Assembly (NCBI GenBank): GCA_027574665.1
Contig: CM050648.1
Coordinates: 39,464,700-39,528,699, forward strand
Direction of reading: 5' to 3'
DNA length: 64,000 nt
Source of the DNA: Rhynochetos jubatus
Taxonomy: Eukaryota > Chordata > Aves > Eurypygiformes > Rhynochetidae
Shown: piece after piece, positions 39,601-49,986 of the stretch
How the letters are laid out: each line of letters opens with the position of its first letter
How positions within the stretch are numbered: position 1 is the stretch's first letter
Notes under the pieces: generated by a model
Seen by the model: the letters and a program-made list of their open reading frames with translations, nothing else
What the model was told of the DNA's origin: nothing
Database searches by the model: none
Translations under genes and position numbers: made by a program

Positions 39601-40073
39601 TCATATTATCTCTTGATCCATGCAGGCACTTATTACTGCTCTTTTATATTACTCATCTAGAACCAAAAATGTGCAGTTCATTTTCCCATACAGATAGAAA
39701 TAACAGGCTCTTCGCCCCAGAATGACTGGTCAGTAATTAATTACCGGAATGAAAGAATATAGTATATTTTGCTTCAATACTAATGAGTTCAAAAGATCTG
39801 ACATACTACACTGTATCACAGAATTATTATTGGTGAAATAATAAATGACAAGGCCATCACAGGTACTTCTCTTTTAATGTAATACTGAAGCTTGATATCA
39901 TGAGATACAACTGAATACTAGGATTGTTATTGCCATTTCAAGCCTATTTCCACAGTATTATGCCCACAACAAATTAAGAAACTAATTATTTCAAAACAAT
40001 GCAAAATACTGTATATTTTAAATACTCCCTAAGAACTGAAGGTCCTTATTCCTTATGCTCCAGTAAGAACATA
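30621..40073. other. Long intronic stretch without recognised genes or repeats
   Basis: About 9.4 kb of AT-rich sequence. Small features: a 12-T run followed by a C/T tract at 32329-32368, a degenerate (ATTCC)n run at 35953-35991, and a G-rich run near 36603-36616. Open frames are chance length. The nearly repeat-free character may mean old, undisturbed intron sequence. Confidence 0.5.
35953..35991 (+). repeat. Degenerate (ATTCC)n microsatellite / CATTCC cluster
   Basis: Repeated TTCCATTCCATTCTATTCC-type pentamers, including several CATTCC cores, the core of TEAD (M-CAT) binding sites. Most simply a pentanucleotide microsatellite. Confidence 0.7.
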
Positions 40074-40300
40074 TAATCATGGGATAAGCAATGTTGAAAG
40101 GAATCTCTGGAGATATCTGGTAAAACCTTTATTGATAACAGGGCCAAATTCTACATCAGACAATAAACTTCACTTAGGTTGGGTTTTTCAGAGCTATGGT
40201 CAGCTGGGTTTTGAATTTATTCAAGGATGAAGCTTCCACAGCATCTATGGAAAACATGATGCAATGTATGACTGGAAATGTCAGAATTTTCCCCTTGATG
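40074..40300 (-). mobile_element. Diverged old CR1 LINE 3'-end fragment
   Basis: The plus strand preserves the order of an old CR1 3' end in reverse: 'ataatcatgggataagcaatg', 'ggaatctctggagatatctgg', 'aacagggccaaattctacatcaga', 'cagctgggttttgaatttattcaaggatg' and 'gaagcttccacagcatctatgg'. Many substitutions separate it from the young copies, so it is an ancient insertion. Confidence 0.7.
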
Positions 40301-43300
40301 CATCCTGGGTCCACCGTCTCTCCTCTTTCTCACTGAGCGCATCCAAGAGACCATTGCACCAGTATCTGTACTGAATGCATGAGGTGATTCCTCTACTAAT
40401 CAAGTGAAGTGCAAAACCTCCACTCACTTTTCTTGTGCAACATGAGGACAAATGATCTGCAAGACTGGATTAGGTGAGCCAAGAGACAATATCAAATCAA
40501 TTCATTTACTTATGTGGAAAAGTAATTTGGATGTCATAGAGGAGCCAAACTGCAACATTTTTACCTGAAAAATTAAAGAATTGTGATTTTATTACTTAGC
40601 TGTCAACTTATCAGACTGGTCCTAACCTAAAATTAAAAGGATCCCCTTTATAAGTATAAGGTGCACGTAAGATACACACACACTGGAAACATGACCTAAG
40701 ATTACCTAGTCTTACAAGTTGGGGTTTTTTTCAGATCCAAACCTCACTAAATCACCAAGATTTAAACACCACTTAATCAACTGCAAGGGCAGTCAATCCC
40801 ATATGGTCTCTAAACAAAACCAAGTTCAAGTTCTGCAAGTCCTATCCAATTTTCATTCTGATCCAACAATACTATCCTTCCAAATTTCAAGGATTTCCAA
40901 AAATGCAATCTTTGTTTCCTAGTCCTAAGAATTGTGTCTGGGCAGAATGTAAAAGATCCTGAAATAGAAGCAGATTAGTAGCATATTCCAATATTCTTAA
41001 AATAACTGTTTCCAAAACTTACTGATCTTATAGACAGGAAGGATAGCTACATAATTCCCAATTTTCAGTGAATTAATTGTCATAATTATCATTGAAATCT
41101 TAACTCTTTCACTTCATCATTGTAAAAATATTCATTACATTCATTACATCAGCAAGAAATTGTAGAAAAATAACTTGCTGTGGGCAAGAGAGCCTAAAAC
41201 TAAGCAAGAGCTGCATGGCTTCTTTAGGAAGTTCAGTGGCTCCAAGTTAGGGTTCCCCAAGTTTTGAATTCCCAACTTTGGATCACTGAACTGAAAGAAG
41301 TATTATGTGCAGCTTTGGCAGGAGGAGATTTCACTACTGAGGCTGAATTTCTGGCATATGGAGTAGTAAAACAACACAGTGCTGATGCACTGGGAATGTG
41401 TGTTTTATTAACAGGAATCTCCCAACAATTTTGCAAAATAAGCATATCAGCCTCTGAGGCACAGCCACCAGCACCAGTTACATGTTTTGGGGATGTGGTT
41501 TGAGTTATCAGAGCAAATGACCGTTCTGAAGTCAGTTGCCTTAACAGAAAGGCAAATATCCTGCAACCAGTGCATTGTTCAGGCTAAAATCCCAAGCCTC
41601 CTCCACCCCTGCTAGTACAATAGGCACCCCCTCATACTACCTCCTCCTTTATCAGTGGACAGATGCTTCATCTCCAGATCAATGGGCCAGTGATTCTTTT
41701 ACCAACATAAAAAGATGCAGCAATTTACCGGTTCAAAGATTTTACTTTCTCAAATTTATCAAACCCCTTGAATCCCTGAGCTGTTAACTGAATTACTGGT
41801 ATCTGTCAGTTCTAACATACAAGCACAGAGCACCAAAATCCTAAGTTAGAGTTTCCAGGTTTATAAAGCATTTTAAAATGAAGTGAAAAACTATGCATGG
41901 CATATATCACTTCCCCACAACTGCTGAAATTCACTATGTACGGTAACAAATGATGAAATGTTATCGTTCAGTCTAATGGATAGTCTCATCTCCAAGTGTA
42001 AGGATTTACATACATCAGTATAATTAATATTAATGGCAATCACAAACATAATTCTTCTGAATATTGAGAGGAATTAGTCTGTTAAAATGACCAACTGCAC
42101 TCCCCAAACAATTGCTAGTTGAAACATTAATACACAGAAGCTGTGTTTGCACTGGAATCACTTCCCAGTGTTGTCTGCTGACACAAATTATTTGGAAAGT
42201 AACAGGTTAAAAAGGGAACAGTCTGTTGTACACTAACTAGACTGGATCAAACATACACTTCTAAATGAAGAGGTGAACACGGTGCAGGGAAGTCCACGGA
42301 TAAACACAAGAAATGAGACTGTCAAAGCAATGAAGGGGACTTAGCCATGTGCTTTCTGTTAATCTTCCATTCACGCCTTTGAAAATCTCATTCACGATCT
42401 CCGTTACTTAAAGTTCTAGCTGTGTATTTCTAGGTACCAAAAACTTCCACTTACTGTAAATGTTGAAACAAAATCATTCTGCAACGGTAGTTTCTCAGAA
42501 ACACATTTTCAAAGCAGCATGAAGGTTTTAACTGCATGACACATATTAACATCAATTGGATTCACACAGCTAAAGCTCTCTGCAATTTGTCAATTTACTC
42601 CTTCCAGAATTTAATACTTTCTGAATTTGTTTTATTTTCCAAACATTTTCATGTTGCAGTATTTTATGGCATGGTGGCTACAGTAGCACAGGCACCATCT
42701 CTGGCAGGTGCTTTAATTTTCTAGTACAGACAAGGCCAACATCTGAGGCTTCTAGTGGCACCAGTAAGAACTATGGCTGTAATCCAGAGGGTACATATAA
42801 CCTTACGATATATTTTCCTGATGTATGTGTAGTTCTTAATACTCTTAATGACAGATCAATGCACAAAAAGATACACATACACTTCTGAGTGTGCTTGACA
42901 CTGAGCTTGACAACTTTGGAAATGGCTATGACAATGCTTCAGCCAGGAAGAGCAAAACAGTGAAAGACCACAAGGGTTTGTGGTATGATATTGTTCTCCT
43001 CACGCAAAATTCCCTTGGCTTTCAGAAGCAGATTATACCTGCAGAGGTTCAAGGAAACCATGCGCTAACAGCTTTTCCTGAACTGGTCCCACCTAGTCTC
43101 CCGTCTCAGTGATTATTTCCAGAATGCTGTACTACACATAATGATGTGGATTCACGTTTAAGATTGAGATTACTATTAAACGATATAAGACTATCTACAG
43201 ACTGCCCTTGGGATTACCAAATTCAACATTAAAATGTGTTTATTATAAACCATATAAACTGTCAGTCAGAAATAAACATTTTCGTGGATCAAAAAAATAA

Positions 43301-45359
43301 GTGAAAACTGGTATTATTGTCATTTTCATGTCAAAATCATCCAACTGACAAACAGCACTGAAAATTGCAAACAAATCCTGAAGTTAATACACTTAATGCA
43401 TTATCATGAGAGAAAGGGTAATTTACTGTCATACAATAACTGTTATTCTCTTCACCTTGTAATTCTTCATTCCAGAAACAAAAGTTAGAGATGAGGACAG
43501 TTTTAAGGAATCGAGAAACTGCTTTGAGGCCACTAAACACCTCATCTTTTTTTAGAACAAGAACCAAATCTTTGTTATGAACATGTTTCCAGGAACTTGG
43601 CTTTTTCACTTCACACCATCCCATACCAAAGAGAATCTACGTAGTATATACATGCTATAAAAGGTGTTGCCAACTGTATTTCATATCTCTTTTGCAGGTG
43701 AGGTCTAAAGGTTAATCTTAAGGTTAAGCCTGAACTGTTCCCAGGCCCTTTCTGACATGACCAGAATATGACTGAGGTGAACAACTTCCTTTTCTAAGAT
43801 ACATGCCCATCTGTTCCTTTTTCCTCAAGTCATGTAAATCATATGTACTTCTGAAATACTACAAAGTAGCAATGCAAGTGCTTTGGGCTGTGTCACATTT
43901 AACCTAAATGCTGTCCTCAGTCATGCAAAGCACACACCTTTTTCAGCTCTCTGTAAGTGGATGCAGAGGAAAATAAATACTGCTTAATGATGGTCATGTC
44001 TGAGGATATAGTTTTGTTGTGCATGCCTCGTAGTGGTGACTTCTGAGGTGTTAGAAAAAGATCTAAAACCACCTGTGGTGACAACTTCTGCAGACATAAA
44101 CTGAACACTGCCACCACTGAGATGACAAAATGTACCTGAGCTTTAAGTTCATGTCTACTAGACTACTTCTTGGATCTAAAACGTGACATTTATTTCTAAA
44201 TTAAAATAAATTTAAATGAAGGCATTTTGCCACACAGACATTTATCAGTGCCTGAAAGACTTGGATATGACAGTGGAACATTATTATAAAATATGTGAGT
44301 AGAAAAAAACCCTACACATTAAAGCCACTTTTGAAAGTTGTTATATCATCAAACAGGTCTTTTATAAAATACAACTCTTTTTCTGGAAGTCTTTATATGT
44401 ATTTCTCTGCAGATTATGGTGGTTATTCACACTTTACTTCAATTTTTATAGCCTCCAAGTAATTCTACAGAATAGTAAATACAGTTGTTATAACCTTCAT
44501 AACTGGTAGAGAGATATATTTGAAGAAAAAGGGTTTGTTTCCCCTCCCACATGCACTGAAGTAAATCAGGAGCGATTCTGCTGCAGTCAATAGGACACTA
44601 TCTGCAAAACCAATGCAAAACAAGGGAAAAAAAAAAAAGAGGCCAAAAATGTATAAACAAAGCTTTCCTCACACTAAAACTACAAATCACACGTCTTCTC
44701 TGCTTTTTGGCAAGGTTGTGCCACTGAAGTGCTTGTACCACACTTGGCTTCATCACACAAAAGCACAGCTGAAGAAGGTCCAGACTCACACTGGAAACAA
44801 TGGACACACACCAGTTTACACGGGTCGAGAAGCTGGCACAAAGCCTTGAAAATGAACAGGGGATCTTCAAACTGTAGGTGTTGCATTTACGTGTATTACC
44901 CTGATTTCAAAGTGTTGTAACAGAAAACTAGAAAGATCAGCAAAGGATTGGGGGGGGGAGAACAACACGGAACAATAAATGCATCCCACTTTCCTTTACA
45001 GGCACACGCACAAGGAACTGCACTCATCTTAAGAAAGATCATGTGGCGAAAAGATGACTCTGAGTCACTAGAACAGCGAAAAATCTTTTTAAATACTCTT
45101 GGGACCAGGGACTACCGTTAAAGGAAGAGCATTATTTTATTATCCGGCTAATGAGCCAGGGGAAGGATTATTATTGTTTGGCGGTGTTTCGTGTCAACAA
45201 CTCTTTCCTTCGCAACAAACGTGCCAACTTCAGCAAACAAAGAGAAGAAGATACGCCGTTTCAGTTGCGCACTGAGGAATATTTAAGCAGGGGAAAGGAA
45301 TCCCGAGAAAAGTCACAGGAGAGGGCCGGCAGATTCCGCTTTTACACGGAGAAAGAAGC
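40301..45359. other. Intronic sequence without recognised genes
   Basis: AT-rich up to about 45100, then rising GC toward the CpG island. An A-run near 44628 and nine G at 44950-44958. An ancient-repeat trace at 44552-44595 is listed separately. Confidence 0.5.
44552..44595. repeat. Trace of an ancient amniote-type interspersed repeat
   Basis: Contains 'gaagtaaatcaggagcgatt' followed by 'ctgcagtcaatagg', resembling the widespread turtle/crocodile/bird repeat with a 'gtaaatcaggagtaactcc ... gaagtcaatgg' core. Family name not certain. Only about 45 bp recognisable. Confidence 0.4.
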
Positions 45360-45883
45360 CAGAGGCGGCGATGATGATGCTTTCCCCGCGCACACACACC
45401 CCCACCCCGCCGCGCTGACAGGAGAAGCGGGCGGCCCGCGGCGGCAGCGCCCAGCACTGCCCGGCCCGGGCCCCGGCTGCCGGCCAGCGGGGGCACCGTC
45501 CACCTCGGTCTCTGCTGCGCCTGCCTCAGCGGACGAGGGAAGCCCCTGCCCGGCTCCAGTGGGCAGCCAGACCGCCTGGAAGCGACGCCGGGGCGGAGGC
45601 AAGGGTCTCTTTGCCTCAGGCAGGGAGCGCTGACAGCGCTCGGGCGGAGGAGCCCCGGCACCCGCCCCGGCCCGCCCCACCGCCTCTCCCCTCCCCAGCC
45701 TCGGGGCCGCTCTCCCCTGTTGTCGCACGGCAAAACTTACGGACCGGGGGAGAGCGAGGAAGCGGGCGCGGACGGGCCGTCGGGGCGGAGGGAGAGTCGC
45801 TGCCCGCCTGGACTCGCACGCGGCGCGGACAGCTCCGCCGCCGGCTCCGCGCCCCGGGAAGGGGGAGAGCAGCGCCCGTCCCC

Positions 45884-45943
45884 TTCCCGCCTCACACCCC
45901 CACACACACCCCGTTCCCGCCTCACACACCCCACACACCCCCA
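45884..45943. repeat. C-rich ~31-bp tandem duplication in the start of intron 1
   Basis: Two imperfect copies of a TTCCCGCCTCACAC + CACACCCC unit, about 31 bp each. On the transcribed (minus-sense) RNA this is G-rich, with several runs of 3-5 G, and lies about 45-105 nt downstream of the NKAIN3 exon 1 splice donor. Confidence 0.8.
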
Positions 45944-45988
45944 GCCCTCAGCCGAAGCGTGGCCCGTGACGGGCGGGCGGGCACTCAC

Positions 45989-46042
45989 CAGCTGCAGCGA
46001 GCAGAGGAAGATGAGCGTGCAGCGCCCCGTGCAGCAGCCCAT
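45989..46042 (-). CDS. NKAIN3: First coding exon of NKAIN3 (Na+/K+-transporting ATPase interacting protein 3), partial gene
   Basis: Seen: the minus strand reads GCTGCCACC-ATG-GG, an optimal Kozak start, then 18 codons giving MGCCTGRCTLIFLCSLQL, then a GTGAGT splice donor at 45988-45983. The exon ends in phase 0, after a Leu codon. Known: NKAIN proteins are small multi-pass membrane proteins of about 200 residues that bind the Na,K-ATPase beta subunit and are mainly neuronal. Their first coding exon is this short and encodes an MGxCxGRC-T/S-L-x4-C-x2-QL block before the next exon begins the VxxLERQIFDFLG segment. The MGCCTGRC start fits NKAIN3 better than NKAIN1 (MGKCSGRC), NKAIN2 (MGYCSGRC) or NKAIN4 (MGSCSGRC). 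The following exon is not in the window, so intron 1 exceeds 45.9 kb, as expected for these very long genes. An untested alternative is another NKAIN paralogue. Confidence 0.82.
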
Positions 46043-46900
46043 GGTGGCAGCCGGCCGCGCCGCCGGAGAGCCGCCGCTTCTCCTCTTTCTCCCCTCCCGC
46101 GCTGATGCGGCCCCGGAGGCGAAGCGGGGGGCTCACCGCATCCGGACGGAGCCGCCCGGGCGTCTGTGCGTGTGTGTGTGCCCCCGCCGCTCTCCCCTCT
46201 TGCTTTGCGGATGGGGTTTCTCCGCGAGAAGGAGCGCGCGGAGGTCAGCGCGGAGCCGGCGGCAGCGGGGGGCTCTGCCCGGCGCGGGTCTGGCTCTGGG
46301 GAAGGGGCAGGGGACGGGGTGGGCGTGTGCGGAGCGGGGCGGGCTGAGGGAACGTGGGCGGGGGGCTGGCGGGTGGGGTGGGCGTGCTAGGCAGGGCGGG
46401 GAGCGGCGGAGGGGAGAGGAGAGCGGGTGGCGGCGGGCTCTCCTCGGGGCGCCGGCGATCCCGGGGTGGGCGGTTTGGGGTGAGTTGGGGGCTCCGAGGG
46501 CAGGCGGTGCTTGAAGCGGAGGACTCGGCGGGAGGCCGTGCGGGCAGCGGAGGCCGGGGCAGCCCGGCGCGGGCCGCTTGTTGCGAGCGCCCGGGGAAAG
46601 TTGAAGGGACTCGGGTGGCTGAGGCGGGGCCGGCCTGGAGCAGCCCGCTCCTACGGCGGCCGGGGAAGCCCGGGGGCCGGCGGTGGGTCACTGTTCGCGG
46701 CCTGAGCTGTGCCGGCGGACTGGGGGGGAGGGCAGCCGGGCCCCTGTTCCTCGGGGAGTCCCTCAGGCGGAGGCCGGGTGTCCGCTGCCAGGAGGTGCCT
46801 CAGGGAGCCCGTTTCCCGCCCTCGGTCCTCCACGCCGCGCCAGATGGCGGGCGGTGAGGGGCCTGGGTGTCCGAGGCCGGCGCTCGGGCCGTTTAACCCC
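46043..46900 (-). promoter_or_regulatory. NKAIN3: Probable NKAIN3 5' UTR and TATA-less CpG-island promoter
   Basis: This lies immediately upstream of the NKAIN3 ATG on the minus strand. It is very rich in G, C and CpG, and I see no TATA box at a sensible distance. Three GC boxes of the Sp1/KLF type occur at 46336-46343 (GGGGCGGG), 46356-46363 and 46394-46401 (GGGCGGGG), about 294-359 nt upstream of the start codon. A YY1/CTCF-like site sits at 46837-46850. The transcription start cannot be placed from sequence alone; initiation somewhere in 46.05-46.35 kb would be ordinary for such a promoter. Transcription could also fire rightwards, as at many CpG islands, but I see no convincing plus-strand first exon. 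Confidence 0.7.
46837..46850 (+). promoter_or_regulatory. Candidate CTCF/YY1-type site
   Basis: GCGCCAGATGGCGG matches 12 of 14 positions of the vertebrate CTCF core consensus CCASYAGRKGGCRS, including all of YAGRKGGCRS. AGATGGCGG also fits YY1. Located in the CpG island upstream of NKAIN3. Confidence 0.35.
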
Positions 46901-47061
46901 CTCCTCGGCCGCTGACAGGCCGCGCTGGGCGACGGGGGGCCCCTCCCTGGCAACGCCATTGTGCCAAGGGAGCCCGCCGGCTCCTGCTGTCCCTCGCGGG
47001 CGTGAACTGGGAAAGGCCTCCGGGGTGAGGGGCTCGGCCCCGGCAACAATCGCTCTTGGCA

Positions 47062-47097
47062 AAGGTTATTAATAATTATTCAAGGTTATTAATAATT
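47062..47097. repeat. Tandem pair of AAGGTTATTAATAATT (period 20)
   Basis: Exact 16-bp copies at 47062-47077 and 47082-47097. Each contains the perfect palindrome TTATTAATAA (47066-47075 and 47086-47095), spaced 20 bp apart. This marks the right edge of the CpG island. Confidence 0.85.
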
Positions 47098-47984
47098 TCT
47101 TTTGGCAGAGGGCTCTGAGAGTTGCACAGAATTCCTGCGTGAGAGGAGACGGATGGATAACCGCTGCTTTCCCGGGGCTTCTCCATGGGCAGTCGAGAGG
47201 AACGGAACCAGTGGAGACTGCGGCCCCTACACCTGTATATGCACTTTGCTCGTGGTAATGTTTGGGGGAGGAATCAGATGCAAATGTGCACACTGTCTTT
47301 TAAAAATATTTGTACACACGGATGAGTGTCAACTGCCTTTATTTTTTTTCCTCTCTCCAACAAAGTATGGATAAATCAGATTACTTTTTACAGGCGTTAA
47401 GGCAGATTCCTACAGCATGGTACCAGCTGCTCTTCCAGGATGCACAGACTTCTGCGAAAGAACACTTGAGCTTGCCCTGAGAAAAACAAACAAAACCGCC
47501 AGAACTACCTTCCGCAAGGCATTTTAGCAAGATACCTGATTAATGCCTCTAAGAAACACACAGCACTGTATCTCCAAACTACATACAGCTTTTAATTTAT
47601 ACATTAAATGGCAGTGACAATAGTCAAATGATTACAAAACATAAAGATGGTTTTATATATCAAAACTGAAGGAACAAAAGAAGGACAAGAACCAGATCCT
47701 GCTCATCCAGGATATGTATTTGACTAGGTATGTCTGTGAGGAGCGCAAAATGTAACCCGCATTGCACAATATACAAAACTTCTGTAGAGATTTATATTTC
47801 TGCTTTTAAGATAAAATTCTACCCAAGGCTAAACTTTAGTAAAGTTATGCATTCTGAGAACATTCATATTTTGAAGGATGAATGCTTGAAAATATGGCAG
47901 TAAACAGAAAAGGTGACAGATGCCAAAAACACATTGTGCCAGCCTGAACTGGTAAATTTTATGGATAAGTGTTTTTCTCTACAG

Positions 47985-48150
47985 AGGACTTAGAGCAGGC
48001 ATCATCTCTCTGGACTTCACTGAAGTATTTGATATACTGCTAGATGCTTTGTAGTTAAACCCAATAATACAGAGATTAATGATAAGAATTGCAGGGTGGG
48101 TAAGGAACCAGGTAAATTAAATGACAAGAGCTAGTGCTGAAGAGATTTTA
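47985..48150 (+). mobile_element. Diverged CR1-like LINE fragment (RT domain), plus orientation
   Basis: The plus strand reads 'ctctggacttcactgaagtatttgatat', translating to LDFTEVFDI. This corresponds to the CR1 RT motif LDFSKAFDT, and the downstream 'aagaattgcagggtgggtaaggaac' and 'gacaagagctagtgctgaagag' keep the expected order of the following WI-x-NWL segment. In-frame stops and substitutions show it is old and dead. Confidence 0.65.
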
Positions 48151-49671
48151 CTTGTACTCACCACATTCGGCCCCTGCTTGTACATCAGTGGGATGAGGTC
48201 CATAATTCTTCCCCCTCTATTTCTCCCCAGGGGTAGTGCTCTTCTGAGAAGTAGCTAAATCCTTACCTTTCCTTCTCACAGGAAAGCAGATACCTTCCAG
48301 CACTCGGATAATAGCTGACATCATTAACCCATGTTCTTTCTTAAGGCACAGCTGCCCGAAACCTGGATAAGATACACAAGGCACTTTTCACCTGCCCACG
48401 CTATTGTTTCAGCAACCTGCAGAATCAGGTGGGTATTACTGTTTCAGACTGTTCAAGCTATCTTCCAGACTATGAGGCAGAAAATGACTTTAAAAACAAA
48501 CAAAACCAAAATAACAAATAAATGAACCAAAACAAACAACCAAACCAAAACAAAAAACAGAAAAAAAGAGCAACCCCAGAGTGGTTATTTCTGTATAGAC
48601 AGTTTAACTGACCCATCTTCACAATACCTAATTTGTGTGTTACTGAACTTGAATTCCAGAGCTGATAATGTTCAGAGCATGCAAAAGTAACTCTCAGAAG
48701 TGATATGTAAAAAGCAAATAAAACCAACCCTTTTCCAAACCACTTGCAACCTTGCCTATCCCTATAAATTATGGAAATTCCTGTCTTCACTGGGAGAAGT
48801 TTCATAGAGCTCTACAAATCTCTAATGTTTCATTGATGGCATTCTCATGTTTCTGAAGTATTTTGCAATTTGTGTCCTCTAGCTTCATTTCACCCCAAAA
48901 TAAAAAGGACAGTTGTGTAAAGCAGATTTATTCCTGAGTATAAGGTTCCACAAACAAACCTGTTACCTGGTCAGGGAAGCAGTAAAAAAAAATGTTAATT
49001 AGCAAGAGAGTGCTATAAAACGTGACTTCCACAGGAGCACAAGGAAAAAAACTATTAGGATGCAGTTGCCCTACAGCTGAAAGCACTGGGCATCGGAGAG
49101 TTACAGGAGAGAGAACCTGGGTCAGGAAGAGGTTAAAAATGAAGCATGGTTATGAGAAGGCATAGGATTCCTAGGACATATCAGGTAATGCAATATAAGA
49201 ATAATATAATGTACAAAGCAAAGAGGAAGGACTGTATTTTATATAAGTCTCTACCCATGAATTGGGTAGAGAAGCTGATAGACAAATAACCATAGAAACT
49301 CATTTCCAGCTTCATAATGAAGACAGCCCTAATATAGTGCTGTGCATGCCAAGTAGGTGAAAAAAGGTGTAAGCTGTGAAAAACCCTGTGGGCTAGCTTA
49401 ATGCCTAACAAGATGTGCTGGATGGATGCAAATGTAGTGCACTTGTAAAGAAAGCATGTACTCTAAAGCTTTATGATACGTTCATGTAGACACGGCCATA
49501 CCCTGACATAACTGTATGATTCCTCTAATGCCAAAACCATAGTTGTAGGCCTTCAGAGGCTGTGCTTTTAGTCTTGCTGCATTCAAAGCAGAAAACCAAG
49601 CTTGTTCACATTTATAGAAAAAGAGCATTACAAATACCTGTAAAAGTTATGACAACTATGTGGTAGAGACT
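48151..49671. repeat. Intergenic sequence with an A/C-rich simple repeat
   Basis: An (AAACA/AACC)-type low-complexity run at about 48490-48570. The rest is unassigned AT-rich sequence. Confidence 0.6.
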
Positions 49672-49986
49672 TAGAATCATAGAATGCTGTGGGTTGGAAG
49701 GGACCTTAAAGATCATCTAGTTCTAACCCCTCTGCCATGAGCAGGAACACCCTCCAATAGACCAGGTTGCCCAAAGTCTCATCCAGCCTGGCCTTGAACA
49801 CTGCCAGGGATGGGGCATCCACAGCTTCTCTGGGCAACCTGTTCCAGTGCCTCACCACCCTATCTGTGAAGAACTTCTTCCTGATATCCAACCTAAATCT
49901 CCCTGCTTTCAATTTAAACCCATTACCCCTTGTCCTGTTACTACAGGCCGTTGTAAAAAGTCCACCCCCAGCTTTCTTGTAGGCCC
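49672..49986 (-). mobile_element. CR1 LINE 3'-end fragment
   Basis: Begins TAGAATCATAGAATGCTGTG and runs into the ORF2 C-terminal tail. The minus-strand frame 49706-49990 is still open and contains [20 protein letters not shown] and [15 protein letters not shown], the conserved CR1 ORF2 C-terminus. The absence of stops and limited divergence make it one of the younger copies here. Confidence 0.95.

Larger units (their letters stand above)
1..45988 (-). other. NKAIN3: NKAIN3 intron 1 (5' part, continues beyond the left edge)
   Basis: From the splice donor at 45988 leftwards there is no recognisable NKAIN exon 2 (the LERQIFDFLG block) in any frame, so this whole span is inferred to be intron 1. 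It holds only interspersed repeats, microsatellites and unassigned AT-rich sequence, which are listed separately. Short open frames of 60-105 codons are scattered at the density expected by chance. An unannotated nested noncoding transcript or alternative exon cannot be excluded. Confidence 0.75.
45360..47060. promoter_or_regulatory. CpG island
   Basis: About 1.7 kb of dense CpG and high GC sits sharply between AT-rich flanks: the left flank is AT-rich up to about 45300, and the right edge ends at the AATAATT-rich sequence at 47062. It covers the start of intron 1, coding exon 1, and the upstream region of NKAIN3. Long open frames exist here on both strands (up to 264 codons), but they follow from the scarcity of AT-rich stop codons and have low-complexity Gly/Arg/Pro/Ala content, so they are not called as genes. 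The boundaries are by eye. Confidence 0.9.

Noticed and set aside
45737..46042. 101-codon continuous minus-strand ORF starting at the NKAIN3 ATG
   Set aside because: Only the first 18 codons are coding; after them comes a GTGAGT donor and the peptide no longer resembles NKAIN, so the rest is read-through into intron 1.
45720..46514. 264-codon plus-strand ORF in the CpG island (and overlapping long frames on both strands, e.g. 45342-45938 minus and 46354-46857 plus)
   Set aside because: Low-complexity Arg/Gly/Ala/Pro content in several overlapping frames is what GC-rich DNA gives by default; no family resemblance, and it crosses the real NKAIN3 exon antisense.
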